Positions 36,512-45,001 of a stretch of 64,000 nt of DNA are shown piece by piece. Within the stretch, counting starts at the first letter, position 1, and each line of letters starts with the position of its first letter. The notes below the pieces were generated by a model that had not been told where the DNA came from, searched no databases, and saw only the letters and a program-made list of their open reading frames with translations. Position numbers and translations under genes: made by a program. This DNA is from Pseudomonas fluorescens (GTDB lineage: Bacteria; Pseudomonadota; Gammaproteobacteria; Pseudomonadales; Pseudomonadaceae): NCBI RefSeq assembly GCF_040448305.1, contig NZ_CP148752.1, positions 124,001 through 188,000 of the forward strand, in the 5' to 3' direction.

Positions 36512-36613
36512 CCATCTTCAGGAATAAACTGAAGTGCGCAGCGCTCGGGGAATTTGGCATCCCGACCCGAAAGCGCGCACTATCAGGCCATAGCCGATGC
36601 GTTGGAGGATGCC

Positions 36614-36823
36614 GTGGCAAAAAAAATCGACCGCATCGCCCAAATGCTCAACTGCCCGCAAAAGGGCGAGGAACTGCGGCGAGCGATTACCGAGAGTCGC
36701 AAGGATTTTCTGCTGAATCAGCCGGAAGAAGACGTTGTTGAAGACGACGACCTTGAAGAGGAGTTTTTCGAGGACGACGAGGACGATGATGAGTACGACG
36801 AGTTCGACTGGACGACAGAATAA
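36614..36823 (+). CDS. small highly acidic protein
   Basis: 69-aa protein starting at GTG 36614 with GGAGG directly upstream (six-base gap). The N-terminal half is basic and helical (MAKKIDRIAQMLNCPQKGEELRRAI). The C-terminal half is almost all Asp/Glu (EEDVVEDDDLEEEFFEDDED...). Net charge is strongly negative. I recall similar small proteins in Pseudomonas but no function. A classical terminator follows the stop at once, which supports an independent expressed gene. Confidence 0.75.
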   Translation: MAKKIDRIAQMLNCPQKGEELRRAITESRKDFLLNQPEEDVVEDDDLEEEFFEDDEDDDEYDEFDWTTE

Positions 36824-36850
36824 AAAAAAAACCGCTTCGGCGGTTTTTTT
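36824..36850 (+). terminator. terminator of the small acidic gene
   Basis: ACCGC-TTCG-GCGGT stem-loop (36831-36844) flanked by A9 and T7. The symmetrical A and T runs make it bidirectional in principle. Confidence 0.92.
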
Positions 36851-36943
36851 GTGGGTCAGGGCAGCACCGGTCGGAGATTCGTTGACCCACATGCAGAGAA
36901 TGGAACACTATAAGGTACTTTTTTTCGTGCCTTTGGAGCCGTC

Positions 36944-37243
36944 ATGGAGCAGCTACTTGCAAGCCGTTCGGTCAGCATCACCGAGCTCAAGCGCAGCCCG
37001 AGCACGGTGATCGAGCAAGCGGGTTCCGAGCCTGTTGCCGTGCTCAACCACAATCGTCCTGCCGCCTATCTTCTACCGCACGCGGCCTATAAACAGCTGC
37101 TGGATCGGCTACAGGCTGCCGAACTTCGTGAAGCCATTGCGGCCAGCCGCAACGATCCGCGCCCGGCCATTGCTGCCGATACCGTGTTCGCCGAGCTTGA
37201 TGCGCTGATTGATGAAGTAGCAGCCGAGCAAAGCCGTCCATGA
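36944..37243 (+). CDS. Phd/YefM-family antitoxin of a ParE-type pair
   Basis: 99-aa antitoxin with the N-terminal DNA-binding part SVSITELKRSPSTVIEQAG and PVAVLNHNRPAAYLLP, and a C-terminal toxin-binding tail. GGAG precedes the ATG. It overlaps the toxin start by four bases (ATGA). Upstream, a 9-bp inverted repeat (TGTGGGTCA at 36850-36858 and TGACCCACA at 36883-36891) could be an operator. Confidence 0.9.
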   Translation: MEQLLASRSVSITELKRSPSTVIEQAGSEPVAVLNHNRPAAYLLPHAAYKQLLDRLQAAELREAIAASRNDPRPAIAADTVFAELDALIDEVAAEQSRP

Positions 37244-37548
37244 GGCAATTGCTTTTCTCTGCATTGGCACGGGACGATCTGCTGCAAGTCGCTCGTTTTA
37301 TCGCTCGAGACAATCCTGAACGGGCCCGGACGTTTGTGCGCGAACTACGCATGCAGTGCACACGATTGATCGATCAACCGAACCTGGGTGTTTCAAGAGA
37401 CGATTGCGCCAAGGGATTGCGAATGCTTGCCCATGGCCGATATCTGATTTTCTACTGTTGGGTGGATGACGAGATCAAGGTCGAACGCATACTGCACAGT
37501 GCGAGAGACATCGCCCGGCTGTTTGAAAAAAACAGCATTGACCATTAG
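37240..37548 (+). CDS. ParE-family toxin
   Basis: 102-aa RelE/ParE-fold protein MRQLLFSALARDDLLQVARFIARDNPERA..., with the long N-terminal helical hairpin and the C-terminal GRYLIFYCWVDDEIKVERILHSARDI typical of ParE, whose known target is DNA gyrase. Coupled to the preceding antitoxin. Confidence 0.88.
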   Translation: MRQLLFSALARDDLLQVARFIARDNPERARTFVRELRMQCTRLIDQPNLGVSRDDCAKGLRMLAHGRYLIFYCWVDDEIKVERILHSARDIARLFEKNSIDH

Positions 37549-37571
37549 GCGCCAAGCCTTCAAACACCCAC

Positions 37572-37605
37572 AAAAAAGCCCCAGACCCATAAGGCCTGAG
37601 GCTTT
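37572..37605 (-). terminator. terminator downstream of tRNA-Arg
   Basis: On the minus strand AAAGCCTCAG pairs with CTGGGGCTTT (one U-G pair) around an 11-base loop and is followed by TTT. It ends the tRNA transcript and may also stop plus-strand reading from the parE-like gene. Confidence 0.82.
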
Positions 37606-37619
37606 CTCGCTACAACGTA

Positions 37620-37696
37620 TGGTGCACCAGGCGGGATTCGAACCCACGACCCCTGCCTTCGGAGGGCAGTACTCTATCCAGCTGAGCTACTGGTGC
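37620..37696 (-). tRNA. tRNA-Arg (CCG)
   Basis: 77-nt cloverleaf with CCA encoded. The acceptor stem is GCACCAG/CTGGTGC, the D arm is AGCTCAGCTGGATAGAGT, the anticodon stem is CTGCC/GGCAG with loop CTCCGAA (anticodon CCG), and the T arm contains GGGTTCGAATCCC. No integrase or repeated 3' end was found beside it. Confidence 0.97.
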
Positions 37697-38045
37697 AGCG
37701 GGCGCCATGATACTCATATGCACTGCGGGCGTCCATGCTGCTGAATCGCCTGCGTTTTTTTAAAGCTGTAACGCGCGTTTGCTACGTTGATCAGAAAAAA
37801 TAGGCAAAAGCGTCGTTTTCGTTCTTTTTTTCGAACAGGCTATTGTCCTTTACCCCCTTTGATCCTAGGATTCGTTTGAGATTTCAAACGCTCTTGTCTG
37901 GGTGCTGAACCGCACGATTTGAATCAGTGCGCTATTTATGTGCTTCAGCCCGGTGAATGATTTCCCTGACGGCAGCCTATCGAGGCGCCTTTCTACAATC
38001 ATAATTTGCTCCGCATTCGTTGCGGTGCTGTTAAGGAAAGCCGAC
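37697..38045. promoter_or_regulatory. 349-bp region between tRNA-Arg and gabD
   Basis: Contains the divergent promoters of the tRNA and gabD. It is T-rich (TTTTTTT at about 37756 and near 37826). An open frame from 37938 reads into gabD, but it lacks a ribosome site and is not counted as coding. No gene was found. Confidence 0.5.
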
Positions 38046-39488
38046 ATGCAGCTTAAAGACACCCAGTTGTTCCGCCAGCAAGCCTTCATCGATGGCGCGT
38101 GGGTTGATGCGGACAATGGTCAGACGATCAAGGTCAACAACCCGGCAACGGGCGAAATTCTGGGCACCGTGCCGAAAATGGGCGCTGCCGAAACCCGCCG
38201 TGCGATCGAAGCCGCTGACAAAGCGCTGCCGGCCTGGCGTGCACTGACCGCCAAAGAACGTGCGACCAAACTGCGTCGCTGGTTCGAGCTGATCATCGAG
38301 AACCAGGACGACCTGGCTCGCCTGATGACCCTGGAGCAAGGCAAGCCATTGGCTGAAGCCAAGGGCGAAATCGTTTACGCCGCTTCCTTCATCGAATGGT
38401 TCGCCGAAGAAGCCAAGCGCATCTACGGTGACGTGATTCCGGGCCACCAGCCAGACAAGCGCCTGATCGTGATCAAGCAGCCAATCGGCGTGACCGCTGC
38501 AATCACCCCGTGGAACTTCCCGGCTGCAATGATCACCCGTAAAGCCGGCCCGGCCCTGGCCGCCGGTTGCACCATGGTGCTCAAGCCTGCTTCGCAAACT
38601 CCATTTTCCGCCTTCGCCCTGGCCGAACTAGCCCAGCGTGCGGGCATCCCGGCTGGCGTGTTCAGCGTGGTTTCCGGCAGCGCCGGCGACATCGGCAGCG
38701 AGCTGACCAGCAACCCGATCGTGCGCAAGCTATCCTTCACCGGTTCGACCGAGATCGGTCGTCAACTGATGTCGGAATGCGCCAAGGACATCAAGAAAGT
38801 GTCCCTGGAACTGGGCGGCAACGCTCCGTTCATCGTGTTCGACGACGCGGATCTGGATAAGGCCGTCGAAGGCGCGATCATTTCCAAGTATCGCAACAAC
38901 GGTCAGACCTGCGTCTGCGCCAACCGCCTGTACATTCAGGATTCGGTCTACGACGCGTTCGCCGAGAAGCTGAAAGTGGCTGTGGCCAAGCTCAAGATCG
39001 GTAACGGTCTGGAAGACGGCACCACCACTGGCCCGCTGATCGACGAAAAAGCCGTGGCCAAGGTGCAAGAGCACATCGCTGACGCCATTTCCAAAGGCGC
39101 CACCGTGTTGTCCGGCGGCAAGCCGATGGAAGGTAACTTCTTCGAACCGACCATCCTGACCAACGTGCCGAACAACGCTGCCGTGGCCAAGGAAGAAACC
39201 TTCGGTCCACTGGCTCCGCTGTTCCGCTTCAAAGACGAAGCCGATGTGATCGCGATGTCCAACGACACCGAGTTCGGTCTGGCCTCGTACTTCTATGCTC
39301 GCGACCTGGGTCGCGTGTTCCGTGTGGCTGAAGCCCTGGAATACGGCATGGTCGGCGTCAACACCGGGTTGATCTCCAACGAAGTCGCGCCGTTCGGCGG
39401 CATCAAGGCCTCGGGCCTGGGCCGTGAAGGCTCCAAGTACGGCATCGAAGATTACCTGGAAATCAAATACCTCTGCCTGGGCATCTAA
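38046..39488 (+). CDS. gabD: succinate/glutarate semialdehyde dehydrogenase GabD (DavD)
   Basis: 480-aa NAD(P)-dependent aldehyde dehydrogenase that oxidises succinate semialdehyde from GABA. In pseudomonads the same enzyme pair also serves 5-aminovalerate (lysine) breakdown. Motifs are ITPWNFPAAM, FTGSTEIGR, the catalytic glutamate in LELGGNAPF and the catalytic cysteine in GQTCVCANR. AAGGAAA precedes the ATG at 38046. gabT follows 184 bases downstream. Confidence 0.95.
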   Translation: MQLKDTQLFRQQAFIDGAWVDADNGQTIKVNNPATGEILGTVPKMGAAETRRAIEAADKALPAWRALTAKERATKLRRWFELIIENQDDLARLMTLEQGKPLAEAKGEIVYAASFIEWFAEEAKRIYGDVIPGHQPDKRLIVIKQPIGVTAAITPWNFPAAMITRKAGPALAAGCTMVLKPASQTPFSAFALAELAQRAGIPAGVFSVVSGSAGDIGSELTSNPIVRKLSFTGSTEIGRQLMSECAKDIKKVSLELGGNAPFIVFDDADLDKAVEGAIISKYRNNGQTCVCANRLYIQDSVYDAFAEKLKVAVAKLKIGNGLEDGTTTGPLIDEKAVAKVQEHIADAISKGATVLSGGKPMEGNFFEPTILTNVPNNAAVAKEETFGPLAPLFRFKDEADVIAMSNDTEFGLASYFYARDLGRVFRVAEALEYGMVGVNTGLISNEVAPFGGIKASGLGREGSKYGIEDYLEIKYLCLGI

Positions 39489-39672
39489 GCCAGTAAGAGC
39501 ATTGCTTCAAGCGCAAAGGGCACGAGAGCGCTGTCCTTTTGCGCCGCTTCAAACCGGAATTTTCTCGGTGGCCGGGAACACCGTGGCAGTCGATCATCGC
39601 ATGCTGCCGCCGTTGCTCCCCGTCGCTTTATCCTTGAACCACGCCGCCCGATGAGCGGTGAATGAGGAATGT

Positions 39673-40950
39673 ATGAGCAAGACTAACGCTTCTTTGATGG
39701 CCCGCCGTACCGCTGCTGTTCCACGTGGTGTTGGCCAGATTCACCCGATCTTCGCCGATTCCGCGAAGAACGCGACGGTAACCGACGTTGAAGGTCGTGA
39801 ATTCATCGACTTCGCCGGCGGTATCGCCGTACTGAACACCGGCCACCTGCACCCGAAAGTCATCGCCGCCGTGACCGAGCAGCTGAACAAGCTGACCCAC
39901 ACCTGCTTCCAGGTACTGGCCTACGAGCCGTACGTGGAAGTGTGCGAAAAAATCAACGCCAAGGTCCCAGGTGATTTCGACAAGAAAACCCTGCTGGTGA
40001 CCACCGGCTCCGAAGCCGTGGAAAACTCGATCAAGATCGCCCGTGCTGCCACTGGCCGTGCCGGCGTGATCGCCTTCACCGGCGCTTACCACGGTCGCAC
40101 CATGATGACCCTGGGCCTGACCGGTAAAGTCGTGCCTTACTCGGCCGGCATGGGCCTGATGCCAGGCGGCATCTTCCGTGCGCTGTACCCGAATGAACTG
40201 CACGGTGTGAGCATCGACGACTCGATCGCTTCCATCGAACGCATCTTCAAGAACGACGCCGAGCCGAAAGACATCGCCGCGATCATCATCGAACCGGTTC
40301 AGGGCGAAGGCGGTTTCTACGTCGCGCCTAAAGAGTTCATGAAGCGTCTGCGTGCCTTGTGCGACCAGCACGGCATCCTGCTGATCGCTGACGAAGTACA
40401 GACTGGCGCTGGCCGTACCGGCACCTTCTTCGCCATGGAACAGATGGGCGTCGCTGCCGACCTGACCACCTTCGCCAAATCCATCGCTGGCGGCTTCCCG
40501 CTGGCCGGTGTGTGCGGCAAGGCCGAATACATGGACGCCATCGCTCCAGGCGGCCTGGGCGGCACCTACGCCGGCAGCCCGATCGCTTGCGCCGCGGCCC
40601 TGGCCGTGATGGAAGTGTTCGAAGAAGAACACCTGCTGGATCGTTGCAAGGCTGTTGGCGAGCGTCTGGTAACCGGCCTGAAGGCCATCCAGGCCAAGTA
40701 CCCGGTGATCGGTGAAGTCCGTGCCCTGGGCGCGATGATCGCTGTCGAGCTGTTCGAAAACGGCGACAGCCACAAGCCGAACGCTGCAGCCGTGGCGTCC
40801 GTTGTGGCCAAGGCTCGCGACAAGGGTCTGATCCTGCTGTCCTGCGGCACCTACGGCAACGTTCTGCGCGTCCTGGTACCGCTGACCTCGCCGGACGAGC
40901 AACTGGACAAAGGCCTGGCGATCATCGAAGAGTGCTTCTCCGAGCTCTGA
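39673..40950 (+). CDS. gabT: 4-aminobutyrate/5-aminovalerate aminotransferase GabT (DavT)
   Basis: 425-aa class III PLP aminotransferase that moves the amino group of GABA or 5-aminovalerate to 2-oxoglutarate. It shows TGSEAVENSIKIAR, the aspartate segment LLIADEVQTGAGRTG and the PLP-lysine segment TTFAKSIAGGFPL. AGGA precedes the ATG at 39673. A strong terminator follows, closing the gabDT unit. Confidence 0.95.
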   Translation: MSKTNASLMARRTAAVPRGVGQIHPIFADSAKNATVTDVEGREFIDFAGGIAVLNTGHLHPKVIAAVTEQLNKLTHTCFQVLAYEPYVEVCEKINAKVPGDFDKKTLLVTTGSEAVENSIKIARAATGRAGVIAFTGAYHGRTMMTLGLTGKVVPYSAGMGLMPGGIFRALYPNELHGVSIDDSIASIERIFKNDAEPKDIAAIIIEPVQGEGGFYVAPKEFMKRLRALCDQHGILLIADEVQTGAGRTGTFFAMEQMGVAADLTTFAKSIAGGFPLAGVCGKAEYMDAIAPGGLGGTYAGSPIACAAALAVMEVFEEEHLLDRCKAVGERLVTGLKAIQAKYPVIGEVRALGAMIAVELFENGDSHKPNAAAVASVVAKARDKGLILLSCGTYGNVLRVLVPLTSPDEQLDKGLAIIEECFSEL

Positions 40951-40973
40951 TCACCCAGTGTGACCTGATCCAC

Positions 40974-40999
40974 AAAAAACCCGCTTCGGCGGGTTTTTT
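40974..40999 (+). terminator. gabT terminator
   Basis: CCCGC-TTCG-GCGGG stem-loop flanked by A6 and T6, 24 bases after the gabT stop. Confidence 0.92.
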
Positions 41000-41086
41000 C
41001 ATGCCCCTGGAAACACATCCCGCGCATTAGCGCTGTATCGAATGGCCAGCATTGGCTAAGGTTTCCGCATTGCCAGGGAGAGCTGT

Positions 41087-42301
41087 ATGACAACCGTCAT
41101 TTTACCCGCGGTTCCAAGAGTCCTGATTGCCGAGGCCGACCCCTGGTCCCGGGATTTGCTCAAGGAAGTGTTGTTGAACGTACGCTGCGATGCGCGGCTG
41201 GATTTGTGCGCCGATGGTCAGCAAGCGCTGGAGCTATTGGCTGCCAACCCCTATGACCTGGTCATCGCCGACTGGGAGTTGCCGGGCGTCGATGGCCTGA
41301 ATGTCCTGCGCAACGTCCGTCAGCGCAAACGCAATCCGCCCATGCCGTTCATTCTGATGAGCAGTCGTAACGACAGTGCCAGCGTGCGCGAGGCCTTGTC
41401 GCTGGTGCCGGCCGCCTACCTGACCAAGCCCCTGAATATGCAAAGCCTCACCCATAGGTTGCAGGGGTTGCTGCTGAACGCTGGCGAAGAAGTTTCGTGC
41501 GAAGTGCCGGCGCTGGCACAGGGCATGACGTTGTCGGTGTTTCTGGAGCGTCGCCGGGAATTGGCCGACGGCGCGCCGCTGATGACCGACGTGCAAGTGG
41601 CGGTCAAGCGCAGCCTCAATCCCAATGGCCTCGACCTGACGGTTCTGGAAGGCGAAATCCGCACCGATCCGCAGGTCACGGCCGTGCTGATCGCCGCTGC
41701 CAACAGCGCGGCCCAGCACCACGGCGCCGCTGTGCAAACCCTGTCACAGGCACTGCATCGCCTGGGCACCGGGCAGAGCATGAACCTGATTCTCGGGCTG
41801 GCACTCAAGCGCAGCGCACGGCTCAGCGATCCGCAATTGGCCGACTATGCCGAGCGCTTCTGGGATCTGTCGCTGCACACCGCCGAATACGCGCGAACCC
41901 TGGCGCGCCTGCTCGATCTGGATCAGGAGCGCTGCTATTGCGCCGGTATGTTGCATCGTCTCGGCGATCTGGCGCTGCTGCGCTGTTTGCAGGAGTGGAA
42001 ACAGGCCGGTGGTGAACTGGACGAGCAGGAGGACGTGGGCGAAGCGCTGGTTGAATTTGGCGCGGCCTATGGTTCGGCCCTGCGCACGCGCTGGCGCCTG
42101 CCACTGGAGTTGCGGGAGCTGATTGCAGCCGCCTACCAGCTCGGTGGCGGGGTTTATTCCCGCGAAGCGCTGGTGATGAACATGGCGGCGCAGATGGCGC
42201 GCCTGACCGAGCATGAGGGCATCGAGGCGCTGGCGAAGAGCCGGACGGCGCGGTTGCTCAAGATTGGCTTGCCGGAGTTGATGCGTTTGCGCAGGAAGTA
42301 A
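41087..42301 (+). CDS. response regulator with HDOD output domain
   Basis: 404-aa protein. The receiver domain (about 10-130) has acidic residues EADPW, the phospho-acceptor aspartate in LVIADWELPG and the lysine in YLTKPL. An HDOD domain (about 170-390) follows; it resembles HD-GYP hydrolases but lacks the metal-binding His-Asp set. Such proteins act in signalling and stress or motility control. No sensor kinase is adjacent. It stands alone between gabT and a REP pair. Confidence 0.87.
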   Translation: MTTVILPAVPRVLIAEADPWSRDLLKEVLLNVRCDARLDLCADGQQALELLAANPYDLVIADWELPGVDGLNVLRNVRQRKRNPPMPFILMSSRNDSASVREALSLVPAAYLTKPLNMQSLTHRLQGLLLNAGEEVSCEVPALAQGMTLSVFLERRRELADGAPLMTDVQVAVKRSLNPNGLDLTVLEGEIRTDPQVTAVLIAAANSAAQHHGAAVQTLSQALHRLGTGQSMNLILGLALKRSARLSDPQLADYAERFWDLSLHTAEYARTLARLLDLDQERCYCAGMLHRLGDLALLRCLQEWKQAGGELDEQEDVGEALVEFGAAYGSALRTRWRLPLELRELIAAAYQLGGGVYSREALVMNMAAQMARLTEHEGIEALAKSRTARLLKIGLPELMRLRRK

Positions 42302-42314
42302 AGCCACCACTCAA

Positions 42315-42410
42315 CCCTGTGGGAGCGAGCTTGCTCGCGATAGCGGACTGTCTGCCAACATTGATGTTGAATGAGCCGCCGCCATCGCGAGCAAGCTCGC
42401 TCCCACAGGG
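42315..42410. repeat. REP pair 6 (GTGGGAG-first type)
   Basis: Inverted REP copies at 42315-42345 and 42381-42410 between convergent genes. The spacer includes AACATTGATGTTGAATGAG, resembling pairs 7-9. Confidence 0.9.
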
Positions 42411-42426
42411 TTCTATGGTGTTCCTG

Positions 42427-43416
42427 TCAGGCAGTAACAATCCGGTTCTTGCCCTCGCGCTTGGCCTGATACATCGCGGTATCCGCCCGGGAAAACAGGT
42501 TCTCCACGTTTTCGTCCGCGGCGCTCAGGCTGGTCAGGCCCTGGCTGACGGTGATGCCGAACGTCTGGCCTGCATGGGTGAAACGCAATCGCTGAATCTG
42601 CTGTTGCAAGCGTTCAGCCACTTGCAGGGCCATCTGTGGCGTACAGCCGGGAAACACCGCTGCGAACTCCTCACCGCCAATGCGCCCGAACAGGTCGCCA
42701 CGGCGCAACGCTGCGCGGCCGCTATCGGCGATGCGTTGCAACACGTTGTCGCCTTCCTGGTGACCATAGGTGTCGTTGATGATTTTGAAGTCATCGATGT
42801 CCAGCATCAGGAACGACAATGGCTCGCCCTGTTGCCGGGCGTGTGCGAACTCGCGGTGGGCGCATTCGAAGAAATGCCGGCGATTGCTGCTCTGGGTCAG
42901 CGCGTCGGTGGTGGCCAAGCGGTGCAGCTCGGTTTCCATCTGCTTCTTGTCGGTGATGTCTTCGGCGATGCCGACGATGATCACCGGTTGCCCCGGCTCG
43001 GCCTGGCGGTTGACGTAGCATTTGTCGCTGAGCCAGCGCACCTGGCCATCGGCGGCAATGATTCGATACTCGCGGTCTTCGACGGCGCCTTTGTCCAGCA
43101 CTTCGGCCAGACTGCGTTCGGCGTAGTCCAGGTCGTCAGGGTAAATGCTGTCGCGCCATTGGTTGCAGTCGGCCAGCAGTAGATCGGCCGAACGGTCAAA
43201 GATCCGTTCGTAGGCGGGGCTGACGTAAAGCACCTGGCGGGTTTCCCAATCGAATGCCCACAGCACCGCGTTGACGCTCATCAGCAAGGTGTTGAGCAAC
43301 TGTTCGCGTTCGCTCAGGCGTGCGACTTCACTTTGGGCGTGCATCAGCGCCATCAGGGTCTGCGCGGCCTCGGGCCAATGGGACGGAGATGAGTCTTGCA
43401 GGTTTTTTTCGGCCAT
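42427..43416 (-). CDS. PAS-GGDEF diguanylate cyclase
   Basis: 329-aa cytoplasmic protein. An N-terminal coiled region is followed by a PAS/PAC domain (about 45-160, ending IIVGIAEDITDKKQM) and a GGDEF domain with the active signature IGGEEFA and the metal site LDIDDFK. It should make c-di-GMP. No RxxD inhibitory site is seen five residues before GGEEF: the residues are RGDLFGRI, and RGDL lies near but out of register. The ATG at 43416 (MAEKNLQDSS) is preferred to a TTG five codons upstream. By order it corresponds to the cyclase gene near desA in other pseudomonads. Confidence 0.88.
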   Translation of the reverse strand: MAEKNLQDSSPSHWPEAAQTLMALMHAQSEVARLSEREQLLNTLLMSVNAVLWAFDWETRQVLYVSPAYERIFDRSADLLLADCNQWRDSIYPDDLDYAERSLAEVLDKGAVEDREYRIIAADGQVRWLSDKCYVNRQAEPGQPVIIVGIAEDITDKKQMETELHRLATTDALTQSSNRRHFFECAHREFAHARQQGEPLSFLMLDIDDFKIINDTYGHQEGDNVLQRIADSGRAALRRGDLFGRIGGEEFAAVFPGCTPQMALQVAERLQQQIQRLRFTHAGQTFGITVSQGLTSLSAADENVENLFSRADTAMYQAKREGKNRIVTA

Positions 43417-43590
43417 CGACACAAATCTCAAAGGGCATGCCGCGCGCGATCGCGGCCAACATCAAGCCCGCCGGGGATGGCGAAGTGTCTTTGAGATAGG
43501 GCTTTTCAGATGAAGTTCCCGCCTTTTGCGGCGAGGGAACTGGCTCCCGCCGGGCGGTACTGGCGATGCCTTTTTGCGGCCACAAATCAA

Positions 43591-43680
43591 TGTGGGAGCG
43601 AGCCTGCTCGCGAAAGGGGGGTGCCAGTCAAATCAATATTGACTGACACGCCGCCTTCGCGAGCAGGCTCGCTCCCACAG
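43591..43680. repeat. REP pair 7 (GTGGGAG-first type)
   Basis: Inverted REP copies at about 43591-43616 and 43654-43680 between the cyclase gene start and the desA stop. The spacer contains the inverted pair CAGTCAAATC..ATTGACTG. Confidence 0.9.
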
Positions 43681-43681
43681 G

Positions 43682-44866
43682 TCAGACGGCGGCAGGACGC
43701 AGGGAGTAGGTCTTCAACTGACCGGCGAAGTCGCGCAGGGACTGAATCCCGCTGGCTTCGGCTTCGTGTACCCAATCCTTGATGGCCGCCAGCATGTCGT
43801 GACCATTTGAGCTGGTCTTGACCCAGATCTGCTGCAAGGCCAGGCGTTTCTCGTAAATTACCTTCAGTGCCTGACTATGCTCGAGCATGTTCTGGATGCG
43901 TACATGGTGTTTGTCATCCAGCAGACTGGTTTCTCGCGAAAGCAGGCGTTTGGCCCGGTGGAACTGGTGACGTACCGAGTGATCGACCTTTTCCAGCTCT
44001 TGTTTGACCAGCGGGCCGATCACCAATTTGCGGTACTGGGCCATGATCTGGAAGCGGTTGTTGAGGATCGCCATGGCGGTATCCATGTCCAGGTTGCCCT
44101 TGCCTTCGACGCGATGGGCAATCGGCGCAACCCGCTGGACCTTGGCCAGGCGCAGGAAGCTGAAGACTTGAATCCACGCCCAGCCCAGGTCGAATTCCCA
44201 CTTCTTCACCGACAGTTTTGCCGAGTTAGGGTAGGTGTGATGGTTGTTATGCAGTTCTTCGCCGCCAATCAGGATGCCCCAAGGCACCAGGTTGGTCGCC
44301 GCATCGCGGCATTCGAAATTGCGGTAGCCGATGGCATGGCCCAGGCCATTGACCACGCCGGCGGCCCACACCGGGATCCACATCATCTGGATGGCCCAGA
44401 TGGTGATGCCGATGGTGCCGAACAGCAGCAGGTCGATAACGCCCATGATCGCAATGCCCAGCAGCGGGAAGCGGCTGTAGAGATTGCGCTCGATCCAGTC
44501 TTCGGGGCAGTTCTTGCCGTAGATGCGCAGCGTCTCGGGGTTTTCCGCTTCGGCGCGGTACAGCTCGGCGCCTTTGCGCAGCACCGTGGACAACCCCTTG
44601 ATGACCGGGCTGTGCGGGTCATCGACGGTTTCGCATTTGGCGTGATGCTTGCGGTGGATGGCGGTCCACTCGCGGGTGTTCTGCGCCGTGGTCAGCCACA
44701 GCCAGAAACGGAAGAAATGCTTAAGGCCCCCATTCAGCTCCAGGGAGCGATGGGCCGAGTAACGATGCAGATAGACCGTGACGGCGATGATCGTGACGTG
44801 GGTCATCAGCAGGGTGACTGCTACCAGCGACCAGGGCGACAAGCCAAGAAAACCTTCGTACCACAT
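43682..44866 (-). CDS. desA: DesA, acyl-lipid/fatty-acid delta-9 desaturase
   Basis: 394-aa membrane di-iron desaturase. Histidine boxes are HRYSAH (HX4H), HRKHH and HNNHH, with paired membrane helices at about 8-30 and 140-185. DesA inserts double bonds into existing membrane lipid acyl chains in Pseudomonas and acts in the aerobic adjustment of fluidity. The ATG at 44866 (MWYEGFLGLS) agrees with the N-terminus I recall for DesA; a longer frame to 44923 is less likely. A helical C-terminal tail of about 120 residues is present. Confidence 0.9.
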   Translation of the reverse strand: MWYEGFLGLSPWSLVAVTLLMTHVTIIAVTVYLHRYSAHRSLELNGGLKHFFRFWLWLTTAQNTREWTAIHRKHHAKCETVDDPHSPVIKGLSTVLRKGAELYRAEAENPETLRIYGKNCPEDWIERNLYSRFPLLGIAIMGVIDLLLFGTIGITIWAIQMMWIPVWAAGVVNGLGHAIGYRNFECRDAATNLVPWGILIGGEELHNNHHTYPNSAKLSVKKWEFDLGWAWIQVFSFLRLAKVQRVAPIAHRVEGKGNLDMDTAMAILNNRFQIMAQYRKLVIGPLVKQELEKVDHSVRHQFHRAKRLLSRETSLLDDKHHVRIQNMLEHSQALKVIYEKRLALQQIWVKTSSNGHDMLAAIKDWVHEAEASGIQSLRDFAGQLKTYSLRPAAV

Positions 44867-45001
44867 AGGCTGTAGGGCCCTCGATAAAGAAAAAAACAGC
44901 CGTTGCATTATCACTAAGCCCACACAGAAAACCAGTCGCCCTTTCAGATAAGAGTGGCTGGATGTGTCTTTAAACCATCATTCCAACCTTTTTGTAGGGA
45001 C

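Noticed and set aside
37620..37696. tRNA as a possible integration site
   Set aside because: No integrase, direct repeat of the tRNA 3' end or foreign gene block lies next to it.
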